Shown here: positions 45,660 through 56,057 of the stretch, piece by piece
How positions within the stretch are numbered: position 1 is the stretch's first letter
Layout of the letters: every line of letters begins with the position of its first letter
NCBI GenBank assembly: GCA_007922225.1
Contig: ML679970.1
Span: forward strand, 39,043,460-39,107,459
Length of the DNA stretch: 64,000 bases
Direction of reading: 5' to 3'
Source: Emydura subglobosa
Taxonomy: Eukaryota > Chordata > Testudines > Chelidae
The notes under the pieces: generated by a model
What the model was told of the DNA's origin: nothing
Seen by the model: the letters and a program-made list of their open reading frames with translations, nothing else
The model's database searches: none
Translations under genes and position numbers: made by a program

Positions 45660-47776
45660 CTAGAAAAAAACAAAAGATAGGTAAAGATTATATATTGTCT
45701 TGTTTTATTCTTAAAACAAAGGAGACCCTCACATATGAGCTTAATTACATACAAATAGCTGTTACACATCTGCTCAAAAACCTTCCCCATTTTGCCAATT
45801 TCTTCCTCTTGCACATCCTTCTCCCTCTTATCACAACCATAAACTCACTATGTTTAAAAATGATCCATACTTTTAAAAATCTCTAGATTGAGGAAGACCT
45901 TTAATAATTTTTAATCACTGATCATAGATGAACTCATGCTGTATGCCAACATTCACTTCATTTTGCAACCCCAGTTTGCTACACAATTTATCAAGTGGAA
46001 GAAACAGCACTGATTTAACTTGGATCAAGAATCTCATTGTTGAGCATTAATGTACACAAAAAGGGAGGTAGATTAGAGAGATTACTTTTCTCAACATTTC
46101 TATTAATCTTCAAGCAGAGTCTTGGTGCTAATTTACTGTAGGAAAGCTGTTATTTTTAGATATTTATGATTATGACTATTAGAATATGTGTTTTTGTTTT
46201 AAAATATTGAATGGGTTATAGGGCTTTAGAAATGACAGCCTTAAATGTCTTTTCTTCTAGTTTTTTTTTTATTGGTTAATTACTATAGAACTGAATTAAG
46301 AAAATCACTTTATGAAATGTCTATCTTAAAAATGAATGAGGGAAAATATAAATATCACCATGCAAAACCTCAAATCCAACAAGAATGGAATTTGTTAGAA
46401 ATGCATAACAAAGTCTTCCTTAACCATGATACATGTTTAAATGCAGTAGTGGATGGCTACTGATTTATTTATTTTTTTTACATTAATAGGTCATGTCACT
46501 AGTCACTAGAATTACATATAAATATGATAAATTCTTTTGAAAACCTTTGTTATATCTATAAGTACTCTAATAAGTCATTATGGACTCATCAGAGATTTGT
46601 TTATTAAAAAAATGGAACAAACAGAAAATCCACTCTCCTGGAGAACTAACTTTAAGATGATTTATATATACTGAGAATACACATACATATTGTATATACA
46701 TTTTACACAATTTTTAAACACACCCACACCCACCAGAACATGGATGTTTACAATGGAAAACCAAGAGTTGAAATAGTAGACCTTCTGTGGGCAATAATAC
46801 ACTAGGATAAAGCTTCAGATTTTTGCCCACAGGTAATTTTAAGATGAAATATCTTTCTGCTTAAAATTAAACTCAAGATTATGGGCCTAATTCTCCTATT
46901 CAACTGAACTACTTTTCATCTCTCTTCTTCATACAGGCATTTTCATATGACAAAGAGCCACTGTAGCGAGGCCTGCATATAAAAGCCCACATATGCGGAG
47001 GGTAGAACTTTCTCAGGGGCTAGTCTGACACCCTGAAACAAAACTCCCATGAGAGCTATGGACCATCACAAACTTCACCACTTTCTGCTCCAACTGCAAA
47101 TCACATTTCTTCAGCCTTTTTTAACAAACATGTAACACGATGTATATTTTTTTAAAACTAAAACCAAAACCCTAGCAAAACAAAAATTTCACTGCACACA
47201 CAATTTTCCCCCAGTGGAGAGGATGAGAGAGGAACAAACTATGTGACCATGTTAGTCACATCTCTCAATGCAGTAATGGAAGCTGCCGAGACTCTAAAGT
47301 GATGATGGAAGTATAAGAACCTACACAAAATAGAATTTGTGCCTCTTCCCGTTTCCTCAAGATCTCTATGCAGGGTGACTAGTCAAGGAAAAAGGATCCT
47401 GGCTAGACTTCCCCACCAAATCCCAGCCATCAAAACAGCTCCTTGAATCTAGTGGCAACCACTGTACGCTAGAGCAGGCTCCAGATTCTTCTAATTTACG
47501 TCAGACAGGACAAGCATCCAGACAGCTCCAGGATCCGGAGGAATGCCAGGGTGACAAAGCCTGGCTGGGGCAATAATGCAAAAATATTTTAAGTCACATA
47601 AAAGTATTCTCAATCCATTCGATTCACTTTCAGTCACAGGGGAATTATTATATATAATTATAAATACGGCCTGTTACTGAGGATAACCACTAAAATAACA
47701 ATAACCAAAGTAGAGTACAGTTATTGAGACTAGTTACAACATTCTGAAGTTATGGGCACCAATCAATACTCAACAG
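45660..47776 (-). other. DOCK3: DOCK3 intron upstream of the 84-nt exon
   Basis: The upstream intron starts (in gene sense it ends) with a T-rich acceptor tract next to 45660. No recognised repeat to 47776, apart from short A/T- and CA-rich stretches near 46680-46740. The 46245-46463 open frame has no identifiable homology. Confidence 0.5.
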
Positions 47777-48189
47777 CAGTGGTTCGCAAACTGATTTGAT
47801 TGCATCCCCCTTCTTCGTGTCTAAAGTAGTTTATGCCCCCACCCCTTGGGTGCCCAGTCAGCAATCACCACTCTTCAGCCTCCCAGCTCTACAGGCAGAG
47901 CAGAGAGTGGTGGCTGCTGGCCAGGTGCCCAGCTCTTAAGGCAGCACCATCACCAGTAGCAGCGGAGAAGTAAGTACCAGACCATGTCACCCTACCATCC
48001 CTACTTCTCCAGTACCACTGGCAGCAGCACTGCCTTCAGAGCTGGGTGCTCAGCCAGCAGCCACCGCTCTCCCACTCTCCAGCTCTTAATGTGTGCAATA
48101 AAGTTGTTTGTTTTGTTTTTCCCCTAAAGCTTCTCTCACTCCCCCGGAATATATACCATGTCTCCCTTTCCCCAGTTTCAGAACCTCTG
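47777..48189. mobile_element. hAT MITE with 8-bp target duplication
   Basis: 413 bp. Starts CAGTGGTTCGCAAACTG and ends CAGTTTCAGAACCTCTG, imperfect inverted repeats of the hAT type. It is flanked by CTCAACAG (47769-47776) and CTCTACAG (48190-48197), an 8-bp duplication with one mismatch. The GC-richer interior has no transposase. Confidence 0.82.
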
Positions 48190-48197
48190 CTCTACAG

Positions 48198-50077
48198 TCT
48201 AGCTAACTTCTGTCCTTACCCTCCATCTTACAAACCTATATCTCTGAAAAGCTCAAATATTTGTGTGGCTTTTACTTTTTATCCTCTTTGTTGTATGAAA
48301 AACTAGATCTACTTCAATTCATGCTTAAGCGGTTTCTTTTAACCTTTATTATGTACATTTTAAGACAATGCTATTATCAACTGTGAATTACATACATATA
48401 CATGCAAAAACAGATATGGCAAGAAAAATAATTGATCATGTTACCTCACTTGGCGACACGGCTACTCTTTCAAATCTCTGGTGTCTATGTTTGCTCCTGT
48501 GTCTTCTCCACTCTCTTATTGTCAATTACCTATCTTTCATATCATTTTGAAACTGTGCATATTCAGCTTACCCAGTAACTTCATCTATGAGCCTATGTAT
48601 TCTAAATTGCTAATTAAACTATTTTCATGCATAAATCACAACAACTAATCTAAACTAACCGACACAGCTACAACTACACTACACATAATCTAAACTAATA
48701 CATTTTTGTTTATCCTGCTAAAACTTACTTTCATCATCTACTTCTGTCAGTCCACTGCTTCCATTCAGTTGTTTTTATCTTAGTGGTCCATTTTTGTGGC
48801 CTTAGTTTTTTACTTGTTAGCTTGTCTTGTTTGGGTTGGTGGGTAACCTGTAGCTAACAATTCCCTCTTGATACTCTGCTTCACCTGCTATTTGCATAGG
48901 CCAAAGATTTTACAGATAAGACACGCAAGGCAGTTTCATGGTTTACACAACCATGTGTTTTAACTAAGTATTCAAATGCTGGATTAGCAGAAACACATAC
49001 AAAAAGCAAAAACTCCTTTTTTTCTTAAAATACTATATATAATCATTTTTCTAACATTATTTAGTATACATATTTGACAAAGAATTCATTAGTTTTATAA
49101 CACCTTTTGTCAAAACAAAAAAGATGAACATCTAACTTGCATTCACTGCATAAGTCAATATGCCTTTGAAAATGCAAGTCAAATTCATACTAGTCTAAAC
49201 TGTGCAATATCACTGGTCAGAGAATTTGCATCCATTACATTGGCCCATTAAGTTCAAGTGCATGCAGCGATCTCTAGATCAACCTGTATCTGTATAGTAT
49301 TCTTATTTTTTCATACTGCCTCCCCACCCACCCTATTCTTTAAGCTTTACCTAACTCATACCTCATCATTTTCTTTCTAACCATATTCTTACTCTCATGT
49401 CCATGCTTTCTTCCATGTTGTTCCATATTTTTGGAACTCCCTCCTGCCTCTGATGTGCACAGTGATTGTTCTCTCTTTTTTCAAACCACCATGAAAAAGC
49501 ATGGATGAGATTCTGTGCTGCATCTCTTAGAGGTGCAGCACAAAACTTGCAGCCAGGGTGGCTAAACTGGCTTTGAGACACCGTTGCGCCCAACCAATCC
49601 TGGACTGCTCAGGGACCCAAAGAGATCCCCAGAATAATTCTGACAGCACTGAGTGCCTAACTTTTAGCAGTCTACCAGATATGCCCTATGGGCCACAGCA
49701 TTGCTCAAAATATTTAAAGTACTGCAGTCCCACCTCTGACATGCTCCTCCTGTCCCTATCCCCACACCCAACTTGACCCCTACACTCAGGTTTGCATGAG
49801 AGTCCAAATACAGTAGATTACAGCTGTTTTCCTACTCCAGAGGAATCCTTCTCCAGATGATAGTGGGCCTATCAGGCCCCTTCATGCTGCTCCAGCATTT
49901 TTACCCAGCGTAGGAGTGCCCAAACAGAGGTAAGGGTTTCATTCCTTTTGTCTTCCTTAAAGTCTGTAAGAGTTAACTCAAAAGGTAGTGTCAGACATAT
50001 CATTTTAACAAAAACCCTCTATAATAAATGCATCTACATTTTATATAAAATTCTTGGGGCTCGGACTCTGTCTTGTA
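48198..50077. other. AT-rich intron, no recognised element
   Basis: No gene seen. 49490-49900 is GC-richer and could be an unclassified repeat. Confidence 0.35.
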
Positions 50078-50226
50078 CAGCAGTGGTTCTCAACCAGGGG
50101 TACATGTACTCCTGGGGGTACTCTGAAATCTTTCAGGGGGTATATCAACTCATCTAGATCAGTGTTTCTCAACCTGGGGGTTGCAGCCCCAAATGGGGTC
50201 ATAGGATGAATTTATGGGGGTCACAA
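50078..50226. repeat. Two hAT MITE end fragments in tandem
   Basis: CAGCAGTGGTTCTCAACCAG followed by GGGGTACATGTACTCCTGGG, then at about 50160 CAGTGTTTCTCAACCTGGGG and a GGGGTC-rich stretch. Both are hAT (Charlie-like) terminus types with CAGTG starts. No matching right ends were found, so each is a truncated end. Confidence 0.65.
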
Positions 50227-50395
50227 GGTGTGATATAGCAAGGGCAGAGGACAGTAGGAGAGTACACTATTTGCAAACCAGGAAGTGCCAAAGGCCCCTC
50301 CCCCAGCCCAAGGGGAGGAGCCACTGAGCCTGGAACGCAACTGATTACTTGGGACAACTAATGAAAAAACGGGAACGGACGTGAGGGTCACAGGT

Positions 50396-50890
50396 TTAAA
50401 CGAAGGGAGCCAGAAGGGGACACCGAGCAGAGAACCCTGGACAGCACCCACTGCTCCTGGAAGGTGTCAAGGGAGCCAGCGGACACTGCCCAGAGGAACT
50501 CTGCCTGGATGCATGAATACACAAGGGAACGGAAGTAGGCCCCACAGTCACAGAGCACCCCCCGGCCAACCTCCTCTCCCTGGTCTTGTAGATGGCCAAT
50601 TTGGCCAGGACTAGGAGGAAGTTGACGAGGAGGTCCCGCGACTTCATGGGGCTACAGATGGGGTGTGCATAAATGAACACGTGCGGGGAGAAGTGCAGCC
50701 AGAACCTCAACAGGAGGTTCTGGAGGAGCCGGAAGAGGGGCTGCAGCCTGGCGCACTCCAGGTACATGTGCGCCAGGGTCTCCCTCATGCCGCAAAAGGG
50801 GCAGGTGTCGGGTCGGGGGGTGAACCGCGCCAAGAACACGCCCGTGCTCACGGCTCCGTGCAGGAGTCTAAATCTTAAAGCTGTTTTCAA
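50396..50890 (-). pseudogene. LINE ORF2 C-terminus (Tx1/L1-like)
   Basis: Minus-strand open frame of 164 codons, with LINE homology in roughly the first 100. It contains TPRPDTCPFCGMRETLAHMY, then LEC: the Cys-x2-Cys...His...Cys zinc-binding C-terminal motif of L1/Tx1-like ORF2 proteins, also seen in other LINE groups. A region typical of the same tail (NFLLVLAKLAIYKTRERR) follows. The remainder beyond about residue 110 looks like read-through into 3' UTR. The RT domain is absent: truncated at its 5' side, next to the MIR at 50885. Confidence 0.7.
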
Positions 50891-51045
50891 AGATCTTTAT
50901 CCCCATTTTATAGATAGGGAAACTGAAGCACAGAGACTAGCCCAAGGTCACCCAGCAGGCTAGTAGCTGAGCTGGGTATAGAACCCAGGTCTCCTGAGTT
51001 CTAGTCCAGTGCAGTGGACATGAGGCCACGTTACCTCCCAGTAGG
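50885..51045 (+). repeat. MIR-type SINE
   Basis: Plus-strand MIR core and 3' part: TTATCCCCATTTTATAGATA, GGGAAACTGAAGCACAGAGA, CCCAAGGTCACCCAGCAGG, GAACCCAGGTCTCCTGAG and GAGGCCACGTTACCTCC. Confidence 0.85.
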
Positions 51046-51630
51046 AGAGTACATGACGGGAGGTATGTAAGCCTCAGAATGATCAGGGCTTTATTCCCTG
51101 CAGACCCGTAGAGGGCAATTAGGAGCAGCTGAGGCCAATTAAGGCCCAGCCAGGTGCCTGATAAAAGCCCACTGCTCCAGAGAAACAGTGCACAAGCTGG
51201 AGGAAGTGCTGTGCTACGCTACGAGGAGCAGACAGGAGTATAGTAGAAGTGTGGAAGAGCGGAGGAGTCGCAAGAGAGATACTGAGCCCAGGAGAGGGAG
51301 AAACCTGCCCCTGGCCAGACTGAAAAACTCCCCCAGGCACAGGGGTCTGGGTCAGGAAGCTCAGTTTGGGGCAAGAAGGAAACAGGGCCTGAGAGGCCAG
51401 AAGGACTGAGGGGGGAAAGTAGCCCAGGGGAAAAAGACTGCAGCTGCGAATACAGTGTCAGCAGCTCACAGCTACTACTCATAGGGCCCCTGGGCTGGAA
51501 CTCGGAGGAGTGGGTAGGCCCAGGTCCCTACTCCCTCCCCAGGGGAGACGGGGTGACGGGTGACTCCCTGGCCCACTACGAGAAGTGAAGCGCGAGACCC
51601 ACTTGAGGGAAGCTGGCTATCTGCCACACA
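51046..51630 (+). repeat. 5' LTR of Ty3/gypsy element, left end approximate
   Basis: GC-rich, purine-rich sequence with a TATA-like GATAAAAGCCCACTGCTCC (about 51160) and an end in CCACACA directly before the primer site at 51631. The left boundary near 51046-51056 (ACATGACGGGAGG) is a guess; no 3' LTR is present in the window for comparison. Confidence 0.6.
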
Positions 51631-51648
51631 TGGTGTCAGGAGTGGGAT
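51631..51648 (+). promoter_or_regulatory. Retrotransposon primer binding site, tRNA-Leu type
   Basis: TGGTGTCAGGAGTGGGAT starts with TGG, the complement of the CCA tail, and is complementary to the 3' end of a tRNA-Leu of the CAA anticodon type (acceptor ending CTGACA plus CCA, from memory). It begins immediately after the LTR end, as expected. Confidence 0.78.
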
Positions 51649-51698
51649 TTTTAACGCACAGTGGGTTTAAACCAGGGTGGTTCCACCCCACTACCAAG

Positions 51699-53114
51699 AT
51701 GGAGGATGTGGTGAAAGCCCTGGTACAAGCCACAGCTGCCCATTAGGAAGCTACCTGGGTCCAGGTGGCAGCCCAGCGGGAGGCTGTACAATTACAGCAG
51801 GAGACCAACCACCTGCTGATGAGCCAGGCTGTCCAGGATCGGGCCCTACTCCAGGAGGTAGTAGGCCAGTTGAAAGTCCTGGTGGAGCGAGGTGGCAGCC
51901 AAGATGGGGTGCGGGCCATATGGGCCAGCAACTACCTGCAGAAAATGATATGGGAGGATGATGTAGAGGCATATCTTCTGGTCTTTGAGAGAACAGCCCT
52001 GCGGGAGGCCTGGTCCCAAGATCAGTGGGCCAGTGTCCTTGCCCCTTTCCTAGGGGGAGAGGCCCAGAAGGCCTATTATGACATGGCGGCGGAAGCTGCT
52101 GCGGACTACTCCCAGCTGAAGGCTGAAATCCTGGCCCTATCTGGGGTGACGGTAGCGATGCAAGCCAAGAGGTTCCATAAATGGCAATACCAGGAGGACA
52201 AAGCACCCCGGTCCCCGCTATTCGATCTAATCCACCTGACTTGGCAGTGGCTGTGTCCTGAGGCCCTTAGCACTGAGAAGATGGTGGAGTTCCTAGTGAT
52301 AGACCGATACATGAGGTTACCATCAGGCCTCTGAGCCTGGGTGGGTCAAAATGACCCCTCTACCTATGACGAACTGGTCACCCTGGTCGAGAGAAAGTTG
52401 GCGGCCCGTGAATTATCCTTGACTCCCCGGGAAAAGACATGGCGGGTCCAGAGGCTGGGCCCCAACCCCAGTTCCGGGACTATCAGGAGACCCAAGAGGA
52501 TGGGACCCAAGCGCTGGGTCATTGAGGAATGGCCCGAGGACCGAAGGGGACCAGGGAACACAGGGGGCGAGAACGGGGATGGCCGACCAAACAGCCCAGG
52601 ACAGGGTGGGGCAACTAACCAATCATATCGGTGTTATGGATGCGGGGAACTGGACCACGTAGCAGCCCGGTGCCCCAATGGGGATGAACCCATGCAGTGC
52701 AATCTGGGAGGTCACGGGGGGTGCAGCAGTCTCATCGGCCTGGTAGGGGTGGTAGAGGCCCCCCATGGGTATACCATGCCGGTAAAGATGAATGGCATCA
52801 AAACCACGGCCCTGGTAGATTCTGGGAGTGTAGTCACGCTGGTCTCTGGGAAGTTGGTGGGGCGAGACCAACTGACCCAGGCCAAGCACACGGGGATAAC
52901 CTGCATGCACGGGACTGTGGATTTCTACCCTTCGGCCCCAGTGAAGATTGAGATCCAAAGGAATATTAACCGGGTGACAGAAAGGGTGGTCCCTAAGCTC
53001 CCCTACCCAATCTTGATTGGGAGAGATTTTCTGGGGTTCGAGAACCTACTCCCCCCTATAGAGCCCGGGTCAATCACTTACAACCTCAGCAATTTCCAAA
53101 ATCCAAAGGTTTGA
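51699..53114 (+). pseudogene. Ty3/gypsy gag-protease frame with two stops
   Basis: One reading frame from ATG 51699 to 53114. It is interrupted only by TAG at 51744-51746 and TGA at 52332-52334. The N-terminal part has a coiled-coil-like Gln/Leu-rich segment, then a retrotransposon Gag capsid ([34 protein letters not shown], and [20 protein letters not shown]). This resembles the gypsy/Gmr1 Gag from which vertebrate SCAN domains derive. A Cys-x2-Cys-x4-His-x4-Cys zinc knuckle (CYGCGELDHVAARC, 52632-52673) follows, then an aspartic protease with DSG at 52818-52826 and ILIGRDF near 53012. RT, RNase H and integrase are missing: the homology ends at about 53110. Both stops are consistent with single C-to-T transitions, so this copy is fairly young. 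Confidence 0.87.
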
Positions 53115-53609
53115 ATTTTTTTAACTGAATTTTTCATTGAAAATACCAGAAAAACAATGGTACTACAATACAGTAAGGAAAACAATAATAAACTCAATTA
53201 AAAGAATAATAATTCTAGATACAGCTTACTAAATAAACTATAGGTTCATACTCACAATACTGACCCTAATCCTTGGCTGTTGTTCAGTCTCCCCTATGGG
53301 GGCAACCAGAATTACCATGACATAGTGAAATCTTCAGATGACAAAGTGGACATAACGAGCTCAACACAACCCACTACACTTAATTCCACTTAGGGAGAAT
53401 ATTGATGGTAGGGAGGAAAAGGGAAAGAGGATGCCAGAGCGGGGCAGGAGTCCATAGCACTCTGATCCTGAGCTGGCAAAGAAGTCCCAATGGGACTACT
53501 CCAGTTGGCACAATTTAGCGCATCCCTTAGTCTGCTCTAAATTACATCAAGGGCCCTCTAGTCCCTAATAGTTCCAGGACATAAAAGCAGAAAGATAACT
53601 TAGGCTTGG
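53115..53609. other. Intron, no recognised element
   Basis: AT-rich sequence following the truncated gypsy element. No LTR, gene or clear repeat seen. Confidence 0.4.
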
Positions 53610-54045
53610 TCTACACTACAGCATTAGGTCAACATAAGGCATCTTATGTAGACCTAATCATGTCAGCATACACACAACTGCCTTGCCACTGATGTAAGTG
53701 TCCTACTATACTGATATAAGAGGCATAGGGCTTATGTTGGTGCAGTCAGGGCAATGGAGTGTCCATGTGGACACTGCAGGTTACTTACATCAGCTATTAG
53801 CTGTCATTCTTGTCAATTACATGGCTCCATACTAGAGCTGCGAAACTGTCAAAGCTGGTTGGGTGGGGAGCTACAACTAGAGCCCAACTGCCTTCAGGCT
53901 CCCCACTCTCCTCCAGGCTGCTGCCCAGGCTTCCTGCCGGTAGCCCAGGTGATACCCCGATGCTCCTGGCTCCTCAGGCTCCCCACTCCCAGCTGGGCTG
54001 TCCCCCTTATACTTATTATACTATTTATATACCACTTATAATCTT
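53610..54045 (+). mobile_element. Harbinger-type MITE, right end missing
   Basis: TTA followed by GGCTTGGTCTACACTACAGC, then GGTCAACATAAGGCATCTTA, GCATAGGGCTTATGTTGGTG and GTCCATGTGGACACTGCAGG. The terminus matches that of the Harbinger relic at 26975 (GGCCTGGTCTACACTAC). The GC-rich stretch at 53870-54010 is probably still within it. No inverted right terminus was found. Confidence 0.72.
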
Positions 54046-54186
54046 TTAAAACATTTCAATAAAAAAGTATGCTGAATCTATGAACCTCCATAAAAAAAAC
54101 TGAACTAAAAGCTGCTTTTCTATAACAAAAGAATCAGGGAGAACATCTAACTTTTGAGGTCAAGCTTTATAAATATGGCACAACAG

Positions 54187-54670
54187 ATCAGCCTAAATAA
54201 CTTAGGAGACTGTCTCATTTTCAAGAGACATAAGTGAGTAGGAACTTAAGCTCCAATCACTTTCACTTAGTCATATTAGAAAATTTTCCCAGGCTGACCA
54301 GAAATAATCAGTTTAATTCAGCCCTCAGTTAATCTCTCTCTTTAATATATCATTTAATTGTAAATGTGAAACATCTTTTGATAAGAGAAGTTATGTGTAT
54401 GCAAAAACATTTAAGGTTTTGTTTAATAAAAATTTATATGCTGTTGTATGTTTAATTAAACTTCCAATTACTATCACAAAGTAGCTTGACACAAATCATG
54501 AGCAAAAAGTTCATTATCTAGTAAATAAGCAATATATCATTCAAGATTTTCTAACATACTAAAATTGTACAAGGATCTCAGATCTGAAAATATTTAAGCT
54601 ATATAACTGCCTGAAGAAAGGTATGTATTTATAGTGTATCCTCCTAGATAGCAAAAAGATGTACCTAATC
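54187..54670 (+). repeat. Tail repeat, copy 2 (pairs with 31105-31560)
   Basis: Colinear and same orientation as copy 1, 23 kb away, estimated by eye at roughly 80% identity with small indels. No hAT transposase remnant precedes it, so it would be a non-autonomous or truncated relative. Confidence 0.85.
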
Positions 54671-54827
54671 TAATGTAAAGGCTCTATTTAGTTATAAATC
54701 AACATATTTTAATGGGTATATCAAACAATGAGACCACACCTTTCTTTAGAAAATAACTGAAGTACAAATGGAAAATTAAAATCGAGGCTTTCCACTTGGT
54801 GATTTAAATCAATCTATCCTGAATAAA

Positions 54828-54876
54828 ATCTCCTGACTTCGAGTCCAGTGCTCCATCCTTTAGGCCATATTAACTA
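54828..54876 (+). repeat. MIR 3' end fragment
   Basis: ATCTCCTGACTTCGAGTCCA, GTGCTCCATCCTTTAGGCCA match the 3' portion of the same SINE type as 50980-51030. The TTCGAGTCC could suggest a tRNA arm, but no cloverleaf fits. Confidence 0.55.
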
Positions 54877-55048
54877 ATGATCGATGTCCCAGAGATCACG
54901 GTTGAGTGGAGAACCATGGTGTGGCCAGATCTTATCAAGAGACTGTTAATAAGCAAGAAGTACTTCTTTATTGAGACAAAAGTGTCAATTTTCTTGATGT
55001 AGACTGTTTAACAAAAGTCCAAAATGGGTTAAATTTATCCCAGTTTTC

Positions 55049-55050
<2 letters not shown>

Positions 55051-55098
<48 letters not shown>

Positions 55099-55169
55099 CA
55101 TATATACACACACACACACATATATACATACACACACACACATATATACATACACACACACACATACAC
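55051..55169. repeat. (TG)n then (TA/CA)n microsatellite
   Basis: About 20 TG units from 55051, then alternating TATACA and (CA)n blocks to 55169. The TG half and the CA half are complementary, so it can form a hairpin. Confidence 0.95.
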
Positions 55170-55731
55170 TTTACTAATTATACTTTTCTGAGCAGTATCG
55201 TGTGCCGTATCTAGAACAGTGACAACATATGTGAAGTCCAGTGTTAAAAATAAATTATGTAACTAATAACCATGAAACATAAACTTTGAGATTATCTTTT
55301 GGATTTACCTGATAAAATCAAATAATTGCTTACAACAGTCTAGAATATCTATTTATACAATTTCTGCAATTCATTTTTAATCCAGAGAGACTAAATTATG
55401 AGCTATTTTAAAATGATGATTACAAAAGATATTTTATAATGTTTGTATTTGGGACAGTTTGCTTACAGTAGAGTTCAACTGAAAGTATGGGTCAGAGAAA
55501 TGTAAAGCCTGCTAGCAATATGGCAGCACTCAGTGTACAAATTAGTTGTCCTACTGTTTGTCAGTGAACAGTCAAGCAGAATCAAATTCTCAATCTACAA
55601 AGCAATCTACAAGCGAGATTAAGGTTTCACTCTGCTCTGTATGGCATATGCTCGTAAAGTGATATGGGCACATGATATAATTTTTGCACAAAAGCATATT
55701 TTCTAATAGAAATGATCATCCAAATTGTACA
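55170..55731. other. AT-rich intron, no recognised element
   Basis: No gene or known repeat identified. Confidence 0.4.
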
Positions 55732-56042
55732 TAGAAAAGACGGTTACTTACCTTTGTAACTGTTGTTCTTCGAGGTGTTTTGCTCATGTCCATTCTACTC
55801 TGGGTGTGTGCGCGCCCACATGCATGGTACTCGGAATTTTTTTCCCCTTAGTAGTATCCGTAGGATCAGCTCTGGCGCCTTCTGGAGCCCCACACTTATG
55901 CTGCGATATATAAGGCGCCCTGCGCCCACCCCCCTCAGTTCCTTCTTGATGTCAACTCTGATAGCAGTCGAGTCATGGAATGGACATGAGCTACACACCA
56001 CATCTCGAAGAACAACAGTTACCAAGGCAAGTAACCATCTTT
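55732..56042 (-). repeat. Palindromic left end of DIRS D
   Basis: Arms 55732-55795 (AGAAAAGACGGTTACTTACC, TTGTTCTTCGAGGTGTTTTG) and about 55977-56042 (ACCACATCTCGAAGAACAAC, CAAGGCAAGTAACCATCTTT) are reverse complements with a few mismatches. The spacer holds the terminal repeat (GGAATTTTTTTCCCCTTAG, GCGATATATAAGGCGCCC). The minus strand has a GGTAAGT donor-like motif in the outer arm; the inner arm has GCAAGT. Confidence 0.8.
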
Positions 56043-56057
56043 TCTTCAAGTGTTTGT

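Noticed and set aside
51744..52334. Programmed stop-codon read-through in the gypsy gag-protease frame
   Set aside because: Two different stops, one near the start of gag, both explainable by C-to-T transitions. Decay is more economical without data from other copies.
54828..54876. tRNA-like TTCGAGTCC motif
   Set aside because: No acceptor or anticodon arms can be paired around it; it matches the 3' end of the MIR-type SINE.
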